Source: an uncultured Eubacterium sp. (GTDB taxonomy: Bacteria; Bacillota; Clostridia; Peptostreptococcales; Anaerovoracaceae). Taken from it: a stretch of 9,025 nucleotides of DNA. Each line of letters begins with the position of its first letter. The first letter of the stretch is position 1. Both the position numbers and the translations under genes were made by a program. The notes under the pieces were generated by a model. The model was not told the DNA's origin. It was given only the letters and a program-made list of their open reading frames with translations, and ran no database searches. The DNA lies in contig CANBFZ010000047.1 of the NCBI GenBank assembly GCA_947367725.1, positions 1 through 9,025 of the forward strand, read 5' to 3'. This document shows positions 1-7,079 of this stretch, piece after piece.

Positions 1-202
1 AGTATCCTAGCATTTTCAACGGGCATAGCGAGTTAAGATTCTGAATTTAATAAATATACATAGTAAAGGGATAAAACTTTAGAGGGATAACGCAGAAAAA
101 AATATACAATTACTGGAAGAGGATTTTCTGAAATATACCGATAAATGTGAAAAAATCAATGGTTTTTTGCAAAAAAATATAGCGTATGCTGCAAAAAAGC
201 GG

Positions 203-208
203 TATAAT
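203..208 (+). promoter_or_regulatory. Possible -10 element of the hut operon promoter
   Basis: A perfect TATAAT lies 82 bp upstream of the hutH start codon. No good -35 hexamer sits at 16-18 bp upstream (the 17-bp position reads TAGCGT), so a sigma-A promoter here would be weak or depend on an activator. The TGCAAAAAA repeats directly upstream could be where such a factor binds. It is the best -10 match in the leader, but AT-rich DNA yields such hexamers by chance. Confidence 0.35.
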
Positions 209-239
209 AATTACAACAAAATCAGACATGTAGAGTTTA

Positions 240-267
240 ATAATTATTCTAATTTAAGAATAATTAT
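240..267. repeat. 11-bp-arm inverted repeat in the hutH leader
   Basis: The arms 240-250 (ATAATTATTCT) and 257-267 (AGAATAATTAT) are perfect reverse complements separated by six bases. The element lies downstream of the candidate -10 and 11 bp before the AGGAGA ribosome binding site of hutH. It could be an operator for a dimeric repressor or an mRNA hairpin that affects translation or stability. It has no following T-run, so it is not an intrinsic terminator. The symmetry is seen directly; the role is inferred. Confidence 0.6.
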
Positions 268-290
268 AACAAAAAGATAGGAGAGAGATT

Positions 291-1832
291 ATGGCAGTTT
301 TGATAAACGGACGGGACCTTACTGTAGAAGAGGTCATTCGCGTGTGCCGCGGAAATGAAACAGTCGAAATCGCGCCGGATGCGAAAGCGGCAGTCAACAA
401 GGCAAGAGCCTATATTGAACAGAAGCTGGAAGAGGGGGCAGTCATCTATGGGCTGACTACCGGGTTCGGCAAGTTCGCCAATGTGCTGATTTCCAAAGAA
501 GAGACGGCAAATTTACAGAAGAACCTGATCATTAGTCATACTTGCACCTTTGGTGAGCCGTATCCAAGACAGTTTGTGAGAGCGGCTATGTTGCTGCGCT
601 GTAATGCGTTGTCTAGGGGGAACTCTGGAATTCGACTGTCCACCATTCAGACCATGCTGGATATGCTAAATGCGGGCATTCATCCGGTGATTCCAAGAAA
701 AGGCTCTCTTGGCGCATCGGGCGACCTGGCACCGCTGTCCCATATTGCGCTGGGGCTGATTGGTCTGGGTAAGGTAGAATATCAAGGTGAAATTGTCGAT
801 GCAAAGGACGCCATGGCGGCAGAGGGGATTGTGCCGGTCGAATTGGCGGCAAAGGAAGGGCTGGCGCTGAACAACGGCACCCAGATGATGACCGCAGTGG
901 GCGTCAATGTGCTTTGGGACGCCATGCAGCTTTTGAAGGTGGCGGATCTTGCCACAGCGATGACGGCAGAAGCGCTCCACGGGATTACCAAAGCATACGA
1001 CCACAAAGTGCAGGATGTGAGAGGGCATCAGGGACAAAAGATCGTTGCAGAAAATCTGTTGACCCTTCTTGACGGAAGTAAAAACGCCATGGAAGTACAA
1101 CCAACTAAGGTGCAGGACCCGTACTCCCTGCGATGTATTCCGCAGATTCACGGCGCCTCCAGAGACGCCTTACAGTATGTGTACGAGGCAGTTTCCCGGG
1201 AAATTAATGCAGTAACGGATAACCCGATTGTGTTCCCGGACGAAGATGAAGTCATCTCTGGCGGAAACTTCCACGGACAGCCGATGGCGCTGGCATTTGA
1301 TTTTATGAAGATGGCCATTTCCGAACTTGCGGACGTTTCCGAACGGAGAGCGGAACGACTGATCAATCCGGCACTGTCAGAGGGACTTCCAGGTTTTCTG
1401 ACCAAGCACGGCGGCGTGTGCTCCGGTTTCATGATTGCCCAGTATGCGGCGGCATCTATGGTATCGGAGAACAAAGTCTACGACCACCCTGCCTGTGTGG
1501 ATTCCATTCCGTCTTCTGGAAATCAGGAGGATCATGTATCCATGGGCACGACTTCTGCAAGGACGGCGGCCATGGTGCTGGATAACGCACAGAAAGTGCT
1601 GAGCATCGAGATTGCGGCGGCAGCCCAAGGTATCTGGCTGCGGCAGGAAATCGGCGAGAGCAGCATTGATAATTTGGCGCCGGCGATGAGAGCTGCCTAT
1701 GACTACATCCGAACTGTTTCCGCACCGATTGAAGAAGATGTGATTATGCATGACGAACTTGCGAAATTTGAAAAAATCGTAAAAGACAACAGCCTGCTTG
1801 AAGCGGTAGAAAAAGTAATTACGTTAAAATAG
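291..1832 (+). CDS. hutH: Histidine ammonia-lyase (histidase)
   Basis: Cytosolic enzyme that removes ammonia from L-histidine to give trans-urocanate, the first step of histidine degradation. The 513-residue length is normal for the family. The Ala-Ser-Gly triad that cyclises into the MIO electrophile is present at 142-144 (GSLGASGDLAPLSH). Other active-site residues known from Pseudomonas putida histidase are at near-identical positions: Tyr53 (VIYGLTTGFG), His83 (ISHTCTFGEP), Asn195 (LALNNGTQ), Tyr278 and Arg281 (QDPYSLR), Phe327 (GNFHGQP) and Glu413 (GNQEDHVSMG). The ATG is preceded by AGGAGA at 279-284 with a 6-base spacer, and the protein begins as expected for the family. It is the first gene of the operon, 15 bp before hutU. 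Phenylalanine or tyrosine ammonia-lyase share this fold, but His83, Glu413 and the hut context favour histidine. Confidence 0.98.
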   Translation: MAVLINGRDLTVEEVIRVCRGNETVEIAPDAKAAVNKARAYIEQKLEEGAVIYGLTTGFGKFANVLISKEETANLQKNLIISHTCTFGEPYPRQFVRAAMLLRCNALSRGNSGIRLSTIQTMLDMLNAGIHPVIPRKGSLGASGDLAPLSHIALGLIGLGKVEYQGEIVDAKDAMAAEGIVPVELAAKEGLALNNGTQMMTAVGVNVLWDAMQLLKVADLATAMTAEALHGITKAYDHKVQDVRGHQGQKIVAENLLTLLDGSKNAMEVQPTKVQDPYSLRCIPQIHGASRDALQYVYEAVSREINAVTDNPIVFPDEDEVISGGNFHGQPMALAFDFMKMAISELADVSERRAERLINPALSEGLPGFLTKHGGVCSGFMIAQYAAASMVSENKVYDHPACVDSIPSSGNQEDHVSMGTTSARTAAMVLDNAQKVLSIEIAAAAQGIWLRQEIGESSIDNLAPAMRAAYDYIRTVSAPIEEDVIMHDELAKFEKIVKDNSLLEAVEKVITLK

Positions 1833-1847
1833 ACAGGAGGAAAAACC

Positions 1848-3872
1848 ATGTTAGATAATAAAGCCATTGAAAGCGCAATGACCATCAAACTGGGAAACGA
1901 ATATCCCGATTATCCGGAATTTGCAGAGGGCATCAGACGTGCGCCTGACAGAGGATTCAGACTGACAAAGGAACAGACCAAGATTGCGCTGAAAAACGCG
2001 CTTCGTTATGTGCCAGAAGAACTACACGAAAAACTGGCGCCGGAGTTTATGGAAGAACTGACCACCCGCGGCAGAATTTACGCGTATAGATACCGCCCGC
2101 AGGGACGGCTTTACGGAAAACCGATTGCGGAATATAAGGGGAAGTGCCTTGCTGGGAAGGCGTTTCAGGTGATGATTGAAAATAATTTGGATTTCGAAGT
2201 GGCGCTCTATCCATACGAATTGGTTACATATGGTGAAACCGGTCAGGTATGCCAAAACTGGCTGCAGTACAGATTGATTAAGAAATATTTGGAGGAGTTG
2301 ACAGACGAACAGACGTTAGTGGTAGAATCTGGTCATCCGCTGGGATTGTTCCCGTCTAAACCGACTGCACCCCGTGTCATCATCACCAACTCCATGATGA
2401 TTGGTCAGTATGACAACCTGGACGATTGGGAAATCGCAGAGGAAATGGGCGTAGCCAACTATGGACAGATGACCGCCGGCGGCTGGATGTATATCGGACC
2501 GCAGGGCATCGTTCACGGAACCTTTAATACGATTCTCAACGCAGGCAGAAAATACCTGGGCGTGTCTGAACAGGGTGATTTAGAGGGGCACACTTTTGTA
2601 TCTTCCGGTCTTGGCGGCATGAGCGGTGCACAGCCGAAGGCTGCGAATATCGCGAACGCAGTAGGTATTTTTGCAGAAGTAGATCAGTCTAGAATCGACA
2701 CCCGTCATAATCAGGGCTGGGTAGATGTAGTCATGGACGATATCGACGAGATTTTCAAGCTGGCAAATGAAAAGATTGCGGCGAAGGAGAGCATCTCTAT
2801 CGCGTACCATGGCAATATCGTAGACCTGCTGGAAGCAGCTGTAGAGAAAGATTTCCATATCGACCTGCTGTCTGATCAGACCAGCTGTCACAACGTATAT
2901 AATGGTGGCTACTGCCCGGTAGGATTTACCTTTGAAGAAAGAACGAAACTGCTTCACGAGGACAGAGACAAATTCTGCGAGGAAGTTGACAAGACGCTTC
3001 ACAGACATTACAAGGCGATTCAGGGACTTACCGCCAAGGGTACGTATTTCTTCGATTACGGCAATTCTTTCATGAAAGCCATGTATGATGCGGGTATCAA
3101 AGAAATTTCCAAAAACGGCTACGATGACAAAGATGGCTTTATCTGGCCTTCCTATGTAGAAGATATCATGGGACCGGTTCTCTTTGATTATGGCTATGGT
3201 CCGTTCCGATGGGTCTGCTTGTCAGGAAAGCCGGAAGATCTGGACGCTACGGATCAAGTTGCTATGGACTGTATCAACCCGGAAAGAAGAGCCCAGGACA
3301 GAGACAACTGGGTATGGATTCGCGACGCCAAGAAGAATAAGCTGGTGGTAGGAACCCAGGCGAGAATTCTCTATCAGGATGCAGAGGGCAGAAGAGATAT
3401 TGCGCTGTCATTTAACAAGCTGGTGCGCGAGGGTAAGTGCGGACCGATTATGATGGGCAGAGACCATCACGATGTATCTGGCACAGACTCTCCATTTAGA
3501 GAAACCTCCAATATCAAGGACGGCTCCAATGTGATGGCGGATATGGCAGTACAGTGTTTTGCAGGAAATGCGGCAAGAGGCATGTCTTTATGCGCGCTCC
3601 ATAACGGCGGCGGTGTCGGCATCGGAAAAGCCATCAACGGCGGATTCGGACTGCTCTTAGACGGCTCTGAGCGTGTGGATGAAATCATCAAATCTGCGAT
3701 GATGTGGGATGTCATGGGCGGCGTTGCCAGAAGAAACTGGGCAAGAAACGAAAACGCACTGACGACTTCCATTGCATACAACAAGAATTACGCAGGAAAG
3801 GGTCATATCACCATTCCGTTCCTAGCGGACGACGCGCTGGTAGAGGCGACAGTAGAGAAATTTGTGAAATAG
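1848..3872 (+). CDS. hutU: Urocanate hydratase (urocanase), long form
   Basis: NAD+-dependent cytosolic enzyme that adds water to urocanate to form 4-imidazolone-5-propionate, the second step. It has 674 residues, longer than the roughly 555 of Pseudomonas or Bacillus HutU and close to the roughly 676 of animal urocanase. Family motifs in order are YGQMTAGGWMYIGPQGIVHG (205-224), SGLGGMSGAQP (253-263), GPFRWVCLSGKPEDL (451-465), MGRDHHDVSGTDSPFRETSN (536-555) and LHNGGGVGIGKAINGGFG (584-601). The RDHHDVSGTDSPFRETSNI block closely resembles the animal enzymes as I remember them. The conserved Asp539 is kept, but the Cys that I align to P. putida Cys410 is Leu508 (QARILYQ). AGGAGG at 1835-1840, 7 bases before the ATG, supports the start. 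Unlike the other hut genes it is followed by a long gap (399 bp) before hutI. Confidence 0.97.
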   Translation: MLDNKAIESAMTIKLGNEYPDYPEFAEGIRRAPDRGFRLTKEQTKIALKNALRYVPEELHEKLAPEFMEELTTRGRIYAYRYRPQGRLYGKPIAEYKGKCLAGKAFQVMIENNLDFEVALYPYELVTYGETGQVCQNWLQYRLIKKYLEELTDEQTLVVESGHPLGLFPSKPTAPRVIITNSMMIGQYDNLDDWEIAEEMGVANYGQMTAGGWMYIGPQGIVHGTFNTILNAGRKYLGVSEQGDLEGHTFVSSGLGGMSGAQPKAANIANAVGIFAEVDQSRIDTRHNQGWVDVVMDDIDEIFKLANEKIAAKESISIAYHGNIVDLLEAAVEKDFHIDLLSDQTSCHNVYNGGYCPVGFTFEERTKLLHEDRDKFCEEVDKTLHRHYKAIQGLTAKGTYFFDYGNSFMKAMYDAGIKEISKNGYDDKDGFIWPSYVEDIMGPVLFDYGYGPFRWVCLSGKPEDLDATDQVAMDCINPERRAQDRDNWVWIRDAKKNKLVVGTQARILYQDAEGRRDIALSFNKLVREGKCGPIMMGRDHHDVSGTDSPFRETSNIKDGSNVMADMAVQCFAGNAARGMSLCALHNGGGVGIGKAINGGFGLLLDGSERVDEIIKSAMMWDVMGGVARRNWARNENALTTSIAYNKNYAGKGHITIPFLADDALVEATVEKFVK

Positions 3873-3973
3873 AATCAGAAAATGTGAAACTGGCAAATGT
3901 GAGGTATGCGGCAACCTGCATAGTCGCGGCAATCAAGGTAATTAAGGTCATCAATTCTCTTTGAAATCGAAAC

Positions 3974-4164
3974 ATTGACAAAATCTTGGATTTCATGAGT
4001 TTTTGTCAATGAATTGACCGAAAATAGGCAGAAATATTGATAATTTTGCTATAAAACTTGACTAAATTGACAAAAATCCGAAAAAGTGTCAATCTTGTCA
4101 ATGAATTCGGGCAAAAATGTTGCCAAAATTGACAGAAATTCGTTTTTTTGTCCAATTTGTCAAT
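3974..4164. repeat. Array of three 37-bp inverted-repeat units (ATTGACA / TGTCAAT)
   Basis: Three units share one geometry: ATTGACA at 3974, 4066 and 4128, each matched by TTGTCAAT starting exactly 29 bases later (4003, 4095 and 4157). They span 3974-4010, 4066-4102 and 4128-4164. In unit 1 the arms extend to 11 bp (3973-3983 with 4001-4011). Units 1 and 2 also form a 92-bp tandem repeat: ATTGACAAAA recurs at 3974 and 4066, and the 13-mer TTGTCAATGAATT at 4003 and 4095. An ATTGAYA heptamer recurs at 4036 and 4128, also 92 bp apart. In all, the region holds five TTGAC and four GTCAA pentamers. Arms are conserved while centres differ, which suggests selected binding sites or hairpins. It could be an operator array, an mRNA-processing or stabilising element, or a small non-coding palindromic element. 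Confidence 0.8.
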
Positions 4165-4259
4165 GTTTAGGGGGTATGACTGTGCCCGGGGTATGCCGCG
4201 AGCAGGAAAAGCGGCAGACATGCGAAAGTGCTGTGCCAAACTGTGTCAGTTTCCGTTAC

Positions 4260-4264
4260 AGGAG
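4260..4264 (+). promoter_or_regulatory. Ribosome binding site that fixes the hutI start
   Basis: AGGAG lies 7 bases before the ATG at 4272. The reading frame stays open back to an ATG at 4086, but that upstream part crosses the palindromic array, has no good ribosome binding site and encodes 62 residues unlike any HutI N-terminus. The 4272 start is therefore preferred. Confidence 0.85.
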
Positions 4265-4271
4265 AACAGAA

Positions 4272-5519
4272 ATGGCAACATTACTTGTAAAAAATATCGG
4301 ACTTTTGCAGACCCCTGTCGGTAGCTTCAGCCACGGCGGCGCAGCGCAGGGTGAAAACCTAAAACTGCAGGACGCAGCCATTCTCATCGAGGATGGCATC
4401 ATCAAAGAAATTACCGAAGGCGGCGAAGTTCCGGCAGGCGGCGAAGAAGCAGATACCATCATCGACGCAGAGGGACATCTGGTAACGCCGGGGCTGGTGG
4501 AAGGGCATACCCATATGGTCTTTGGCGGTTACCGGCAGCATGAGATTCCAATGAAACTAAAAGGTGCAGGATATCTGGATATTTTGCGGGCAGGCGGCGG
4601 CATTCTGGATACGGTCAGAAAAACCAGAGCAGCTTCTTTTTCGGAACTTTACGACAAAACCGAAGGGTTTCTTGATGAAATGATGGGACTGGGCGTTACC
4701 ACCTGCGAAGCAAAGAGCGGTTACGGACTGGACTTTGAGACCGAAATTAAAATGCTGGAAGTTCTTAAAAAATTAAACGATGAGCATCCGATGGATATTG
4801 TGTCCACCTTTATGGGCGCCCACGCCATTCCGGAGGAATACAAAGATAAAGAAGGCGGTGCAGATGGCTTTATCGACATGCTCTGTCGTGATTTGCTGCC
4901 TTATGTAAAGGCGCATAATCTAGCGGACTATGCTGATGTCTTCACTGAAGACTCGGTGTTCAACTACGCCCAGAGCAAAAAGTATCTGGAAAAGGCAAAG
5001 GAACTTGGATTTGGGCTGAAAATCCACGCAGATGAGATTGAAGCCATCGGCGGCAGCGTCCTGGCTGGCGAGATGGGAGCAGTCAGTTGCGAGCACTTAA
5101 TCGCCATCGATGAAGCGGGGCTTGCTTCTATGGCAAAGGGTGGCGTGACCGCTATGTGCCTGCCGGCAACCTCTTTCTATCTGGGTGCGGATTTTGCGCC
5201 TGCCCGCAGAATGATTGAACTGGGTATACCTGTGGCGGCAGCATCGGATTTTAATCCGGGGTCTTGTCCGTCTTTGAATCTGCAGTTTGTTATGAATTTG
5301 GCATGTATGAAGTATCGAATGCTGCCGGAGGAGGTACTTACGGCAGTAACCATCAACCCGGCATGTGCCATTGGAAAAGGCGATTTGGTGGGAACACTGG
5401 AACCGGGAAAACAGGGCGATTTGGTAATTTGGGACGCGCCGGACTGCGATATGCTCTGCTACAGATTCGGTTCCAATTTGGCGCTGCAGGTGATTAAGAA
5501 AGGAAAGGTAGTAGCATGA
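4272..5519 (+). CDS. hutI: Imidazolonepropionase
   Basis: Metal-dependent amidohydrolase that hydrolyses 4-imidazolone-5-propionate to N-formimidoyl-L-glutamate, the third step, in the cytosol. From the ATG at 4272 the protein has 415 residues, the usual family length. The metal-site residues of the TIM-barrel amidohydrolase fold are visible: His79 and His81 (VEGHTHMVFGG), His252 (KIHADEIEAIGG) and Asp326 (AASDFNPGSCPS). His275 (SCEHLIAI) and His184 (MGAHAIPEEYK) are further conserved positions. The N-terminal 70 residues and the C-terminal LEPGKQGDLVIWDAPD stretch form the small beta-sandwich typical of the superfamily. The stop codon overlaps the fchA start (ATGA), so the two genes are probably translationally coupled. 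The long upstream gap suggests that hutI-fchA-ftcD might also be transcribed or stabilised separately from hutHU. Confidence 0.97.
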   Translation: MATLLVKNIGLLQTPVGSFSHGGAAQGENLKLQDAAILIEDGIIKEITEGGEVPAGGEEADTIIDAEGHLVTPGLVEGHTHMVFGGYRQHEIPMKLKGAGYLDILRAGGGILDTVRKTRAASFSELYDKTEGFLDEMMGLGVTTCEAKSGYGLDFETEIKMLEVLKKLNDEHPMDIVSTFMGAHAIPEEYKDKEGGADGFIDMLCRDLLPYVKAHNLADYADVFTEDSVFNYAQSKKYLEKAKELGFGLKIHADEIEAIGGSVLAGEMGAVSCEHLIAIDEAGLASMAKGGVTAMCLPATSFYLGADFAPARRMIELGIPVAAASDFNPGSCPSLNLQFVMNLACMKYRMLPEEVLTAVTINPACAIGKGDLVGTLEPGKQGDLVIWDAPDCDMLCYRFGSNLALQVIKKGKVVA

Positions 5520-6142
5520 AATTAATTGATATGCAGGTAAAAGAATATTTGGAAGTTTTGAAATCAGACGCACCGGCGCCCGGCGGCGGTTCTGTCAGTG
5601 CGCTGGCAGGCGCACAAGGTGCAGCGCTGTTTATGATGGTGGCGGATCTGACCCTTGGAAAAGAAAGATACGCAGAATGCCAGGATGTCTGCAGAGCTGC
5701 CAAAGAAAAAGGTGCTGCCCTTTATGAAGAACTGATGGCATCTGTGGATAAAGACACGGAAGCTTTCAACTTAGTATCAGCCGCCTTTAAGATGCCGAAA
5801 GCAACCGGCGAAGAAAAAGTAGCAAGAATGCAGGCAATCGCAGACGGTACCCTGGCAGCAACAGAAGTACCTTTCCGCACTATGCAGCTTGGCTATGAAG
5901 GGCTGATGACTGCAAAGACCATGATTGGAAAATCCAATATAAACGCGGCAAGTGACCTGGGCGTAGCTATTTTGAACCTGACGGCCTGCATCAAGGGCGC
6001 GTGGCTTAACGTAAAGATCAATCTGCCGGGTGTAAAAGATGAGGCAAAAGCAGCGTACTACGCAGAAGAAGGGCAGAAAATGTTTGATGAAGCGGATAAA
6101 ATCGCAAGCAGCCTGTACAATGAAGTTGCGGCAGTGCTTTAA
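5516..6142 (+). CDS. fchA: Formimidoyltetrahydrofolate cyclodeaminase
   Basis: Converts 5-formimidoyl-tetrahydrofolate to 5,10-methenyl-tetrahydrofolate plus ammonia, the last step that feeds the histidine one-carbon unit into folate metabolism. The protein has 208 residues, normal for the free-standing enzyme; in mammals the same domain is the C-terminal half of bifunctional FTCD. Family motifs are DAPAPGGGSVSAL (18-30), DKDTEAFN (78-85) and GKSNINAASDLGVAILNL (138-155). The sequence is largely helical, as expected for the all-alpha fold. The ATG overlaps the hutI stop by four bases, with purine-rich AAGGAAAGG just upstream, and ftcD follows after 28 bp. Its presence with FtcD and the absence of HutG indicate the tetrahydrofolate-dependent branch instead of direct hydrolysis to formamide. 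Confidence 0.95.
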   Translation: MKLIDMQVKEYLEVLKSDAPAPGGGSVSALAGAQGAALFMMVADLTLGKERYAECQDVCRAAKEKGAALYEELMASVDKDTEAFNLVSAAFKMPKATGEEKVARMQAIADGTLAATEVPFRTMQLGYEGLMTAKTMIGKSNINAASDLGVAILNLTACIKGAWLNVKINLPGVKDEAKAAYYAEEGQKMFDEADKIASSLYNEVAAVL

Positions 6143-6170
6143 ATGAAAATGATAAAGGAGAAGGAAAACC

Positions 6171-7079
6171 ATGGCACAGATTATTGAAAGCATTCCAAAT
6201 ATCAGTGAGGGAAGAAGAACCGACGTCATAGAGGCATGTGTGGATCAGATCAGAACCACACCGGGTTGCACCCTTTTAAATTATAGTTCCGACGAGAGCC
6301 ATAACAGAACCGTGATCACCTATATCGGAGACGCGAAGGGTGTGGAAGAAGCCAGCGTGAAGCTGGTAAAAAAGGCAGCGGAGCTGATCGACCTGACAAA
6401 ACACGAAGGCGAACATCCGAGAATGGGCGCAGTGGACGTAATGCCGTTCCTTGCAATCAAAGACTGCACTACAGAAGACTGCGTAGCGCTTTCGAAGACA
6501 GTCGGTGCAAGAATCGCAGACGAAGCTGGCGTGCCGGTATTTCTCTATGAATACTCTGCGACCAGACCGGAAAGACAGAACCTGGTAAAAATCAGAAAAG
6601 GACAGTTTGAAGGCATGGCGGAAAAAGTGCAGGAACCAGATTGGGAGCCGGACTTCGGCGGTAGAAACATCCATCCGACTGCAGGTGTCATGGCTGTGGG
6701 CGCAAGACCACCGCTTGTGGCATATAATCTCAACTTAAATACGGACGACGTAGAGGTAGCCAAGAAGATTGCAACGATCATCAGAGAAAAAGACGGCGGT
6801 TTCAAATGTGTCAAGGCTATGGGCTTTGAGATTGAAGACGAGGCAACCGGCAAGAAATACGCGCAAGTTTCCATCAATATGACCAACTGTGAGCAGACGC
6901 CGCTGTACCGGGTGACCGAGCTTGTCAAAGCAGAAGCTGCCAGATACGGTGTAGTTGTAACGGGGACAGAAATCATTGGCCTTTGTCCGATGAAGGCACT
7001 GGTGGATTCTGCAGAATATTACCTGCAGATAAAAGATTTTGATTTCCACACACAAGTACTTGAAAATCATATCCTGTAG
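6171..7079 (+). CDS. ftcD: Glutamate formimidoyltransferase
   Basis: Transfers the formimino group of N-formimidoyl-L-glutamate to tetrahydrofolate, giving glutamate and 5-formimidoyl-tetrahydrofolate, the substrate of FchA. The 302-residue length matches the stand-alone transferase (N- and C-terminal transferase subdomains, roughly 1-180 and 181-302) without a fused cyclodeaminase. Diagnostic motifs are SIPNISEGR (7-15), ESHNRTVITYIGD (42-54) and HEGEHPRMGAVDVMPF (78-93). His82 in the last motif matches the catalytic His82 of the mammalian enzyme. Later landmarks are FGGRNIHPTAGVMAVGARPPLVAYN (split around 162-186) and EIIGLCPMKAL (267-277). AAGGAG at 6155-6160, ten bases upstream, and a second purine run (AAGGAAAA) precede the ATG. 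It is the last enzyme gene of the operon, and the regulator promoter appears to overlap its 3' end. Confidence 0.97.
   Translation: MAQIIESIPNISEGRRTDVIEACVDQIRTTPGCTLLNYSSDESHNRTVITYIGDAKGVEEASVKLVKKAAELIDLTKHEGEHPRMGAVDVMPFLAIKDCTTEDCVALSKTVGARIADEAGVPVFLYEYSATRPERQNLVKIRKGQFEGMAEKVQEPDWEPDFGGRNIHPTAGVMAVGARPPLVAYNLNLNTDDVEVAKKIATIIREKDGGFKCVKAMGFEIEDEATGKKYAQVSINMTNCEQTPLYRVTELVKAEAARYGVVVTGTEIIGLCPMKALVDSAEYYLQIKDFDFHTQVLENHIL

Larger units (their letters stand above)
1..290. other. AT-rich intergenic leader upstream of hutH
   Basis: No coding sequence is supported here. The stretch is strongly AT-rich compared with the genes that follow. It holds a possible -10 hexamer (203-208), two TGCAAAAAA repeats (168-176 and 190-198), the 14-bp palindrome TTTTTTGCAAAAAA (163-176), a long inverted repeat (240-267) and the hutH ribosome binding site (279-284). 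The motif AATATA followed by C or G recurs at 53, 101, 132 and 176, which may be chance in such AT-rich DNA. The upstream gene lies outside the window. Confidence 0.7.
3873..4271. other. 399-bp gap inside the operon with a palindromic repeat array
   Basis: This gap separates hutU from hutI in an otherwise tightly packed operon. The first 100 bases hold a small hairpin with arms 3905-3911 and 3916-3922 (one G-U pair, loop CAAC) and no T-run, so it is not a convincing terminator. Bases 3974-4164 hold the inverted-repeat array listed separately. Bases 4171-4271 hold two copies of GGGGTATG (4171-4178 and 4188-4195), a 6-bp hairpin (4194-4199 with 4211-4216) and the hutI ribosome binding site. No convincing small gene is present. 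An extended -10-like TGCTATAAA lies at 4047-4055 but has no -35 partner. Confidence 0.75.

Noticed and set aside
161..170. Sigma-54 promoter near GG...TTGC in the hutH leader
   Set aside because: The GG and GC are only 6 bp apart where sigma-54 promoters require 10.
666..1151. Minus-strand open frame of 161 residues inside hutH
   Set aside because: Shadow of a clearly real gene; no family motif and no matching promoter context.
3905..3922. Terminator after hutU
   Set aside because: The 7-bp hairpin has no T-run after it, so intrinsic termination is not supported.
3961..3975. Catabolite-responsive element (cre) TTGAAATCGAAACAT
   Set aside because: It fits the loose cre consensus with one mismatch but lacks the expected symmetry and lies downstream of hutU; too weak to annotate.
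4047..4055. Promoter for hutI at TGCTATAAA
   Set aside because: It has an extended -10 pattern, but no -35-like hexamer at 16-18 bp, and lies over 200 bp from the gene; mentioned only within the gap entry.
3974..4164. CRISPR array
   Set aside because: Repeats are inverted pairs with irregular 92- and 62-bp steps, short arms and no uniform spacers; no cas gene is nearby.
4086..4271. Upstream extension of hutI starting at 4086 (62 extra residues)
   Set aside because: It reads through the palindromic array, has no good ribosome binding site and encodes a segment unlike HutI N-termini; ATG 4272 has AGGAG at the right spacing and gives the normal 415-residue protein.
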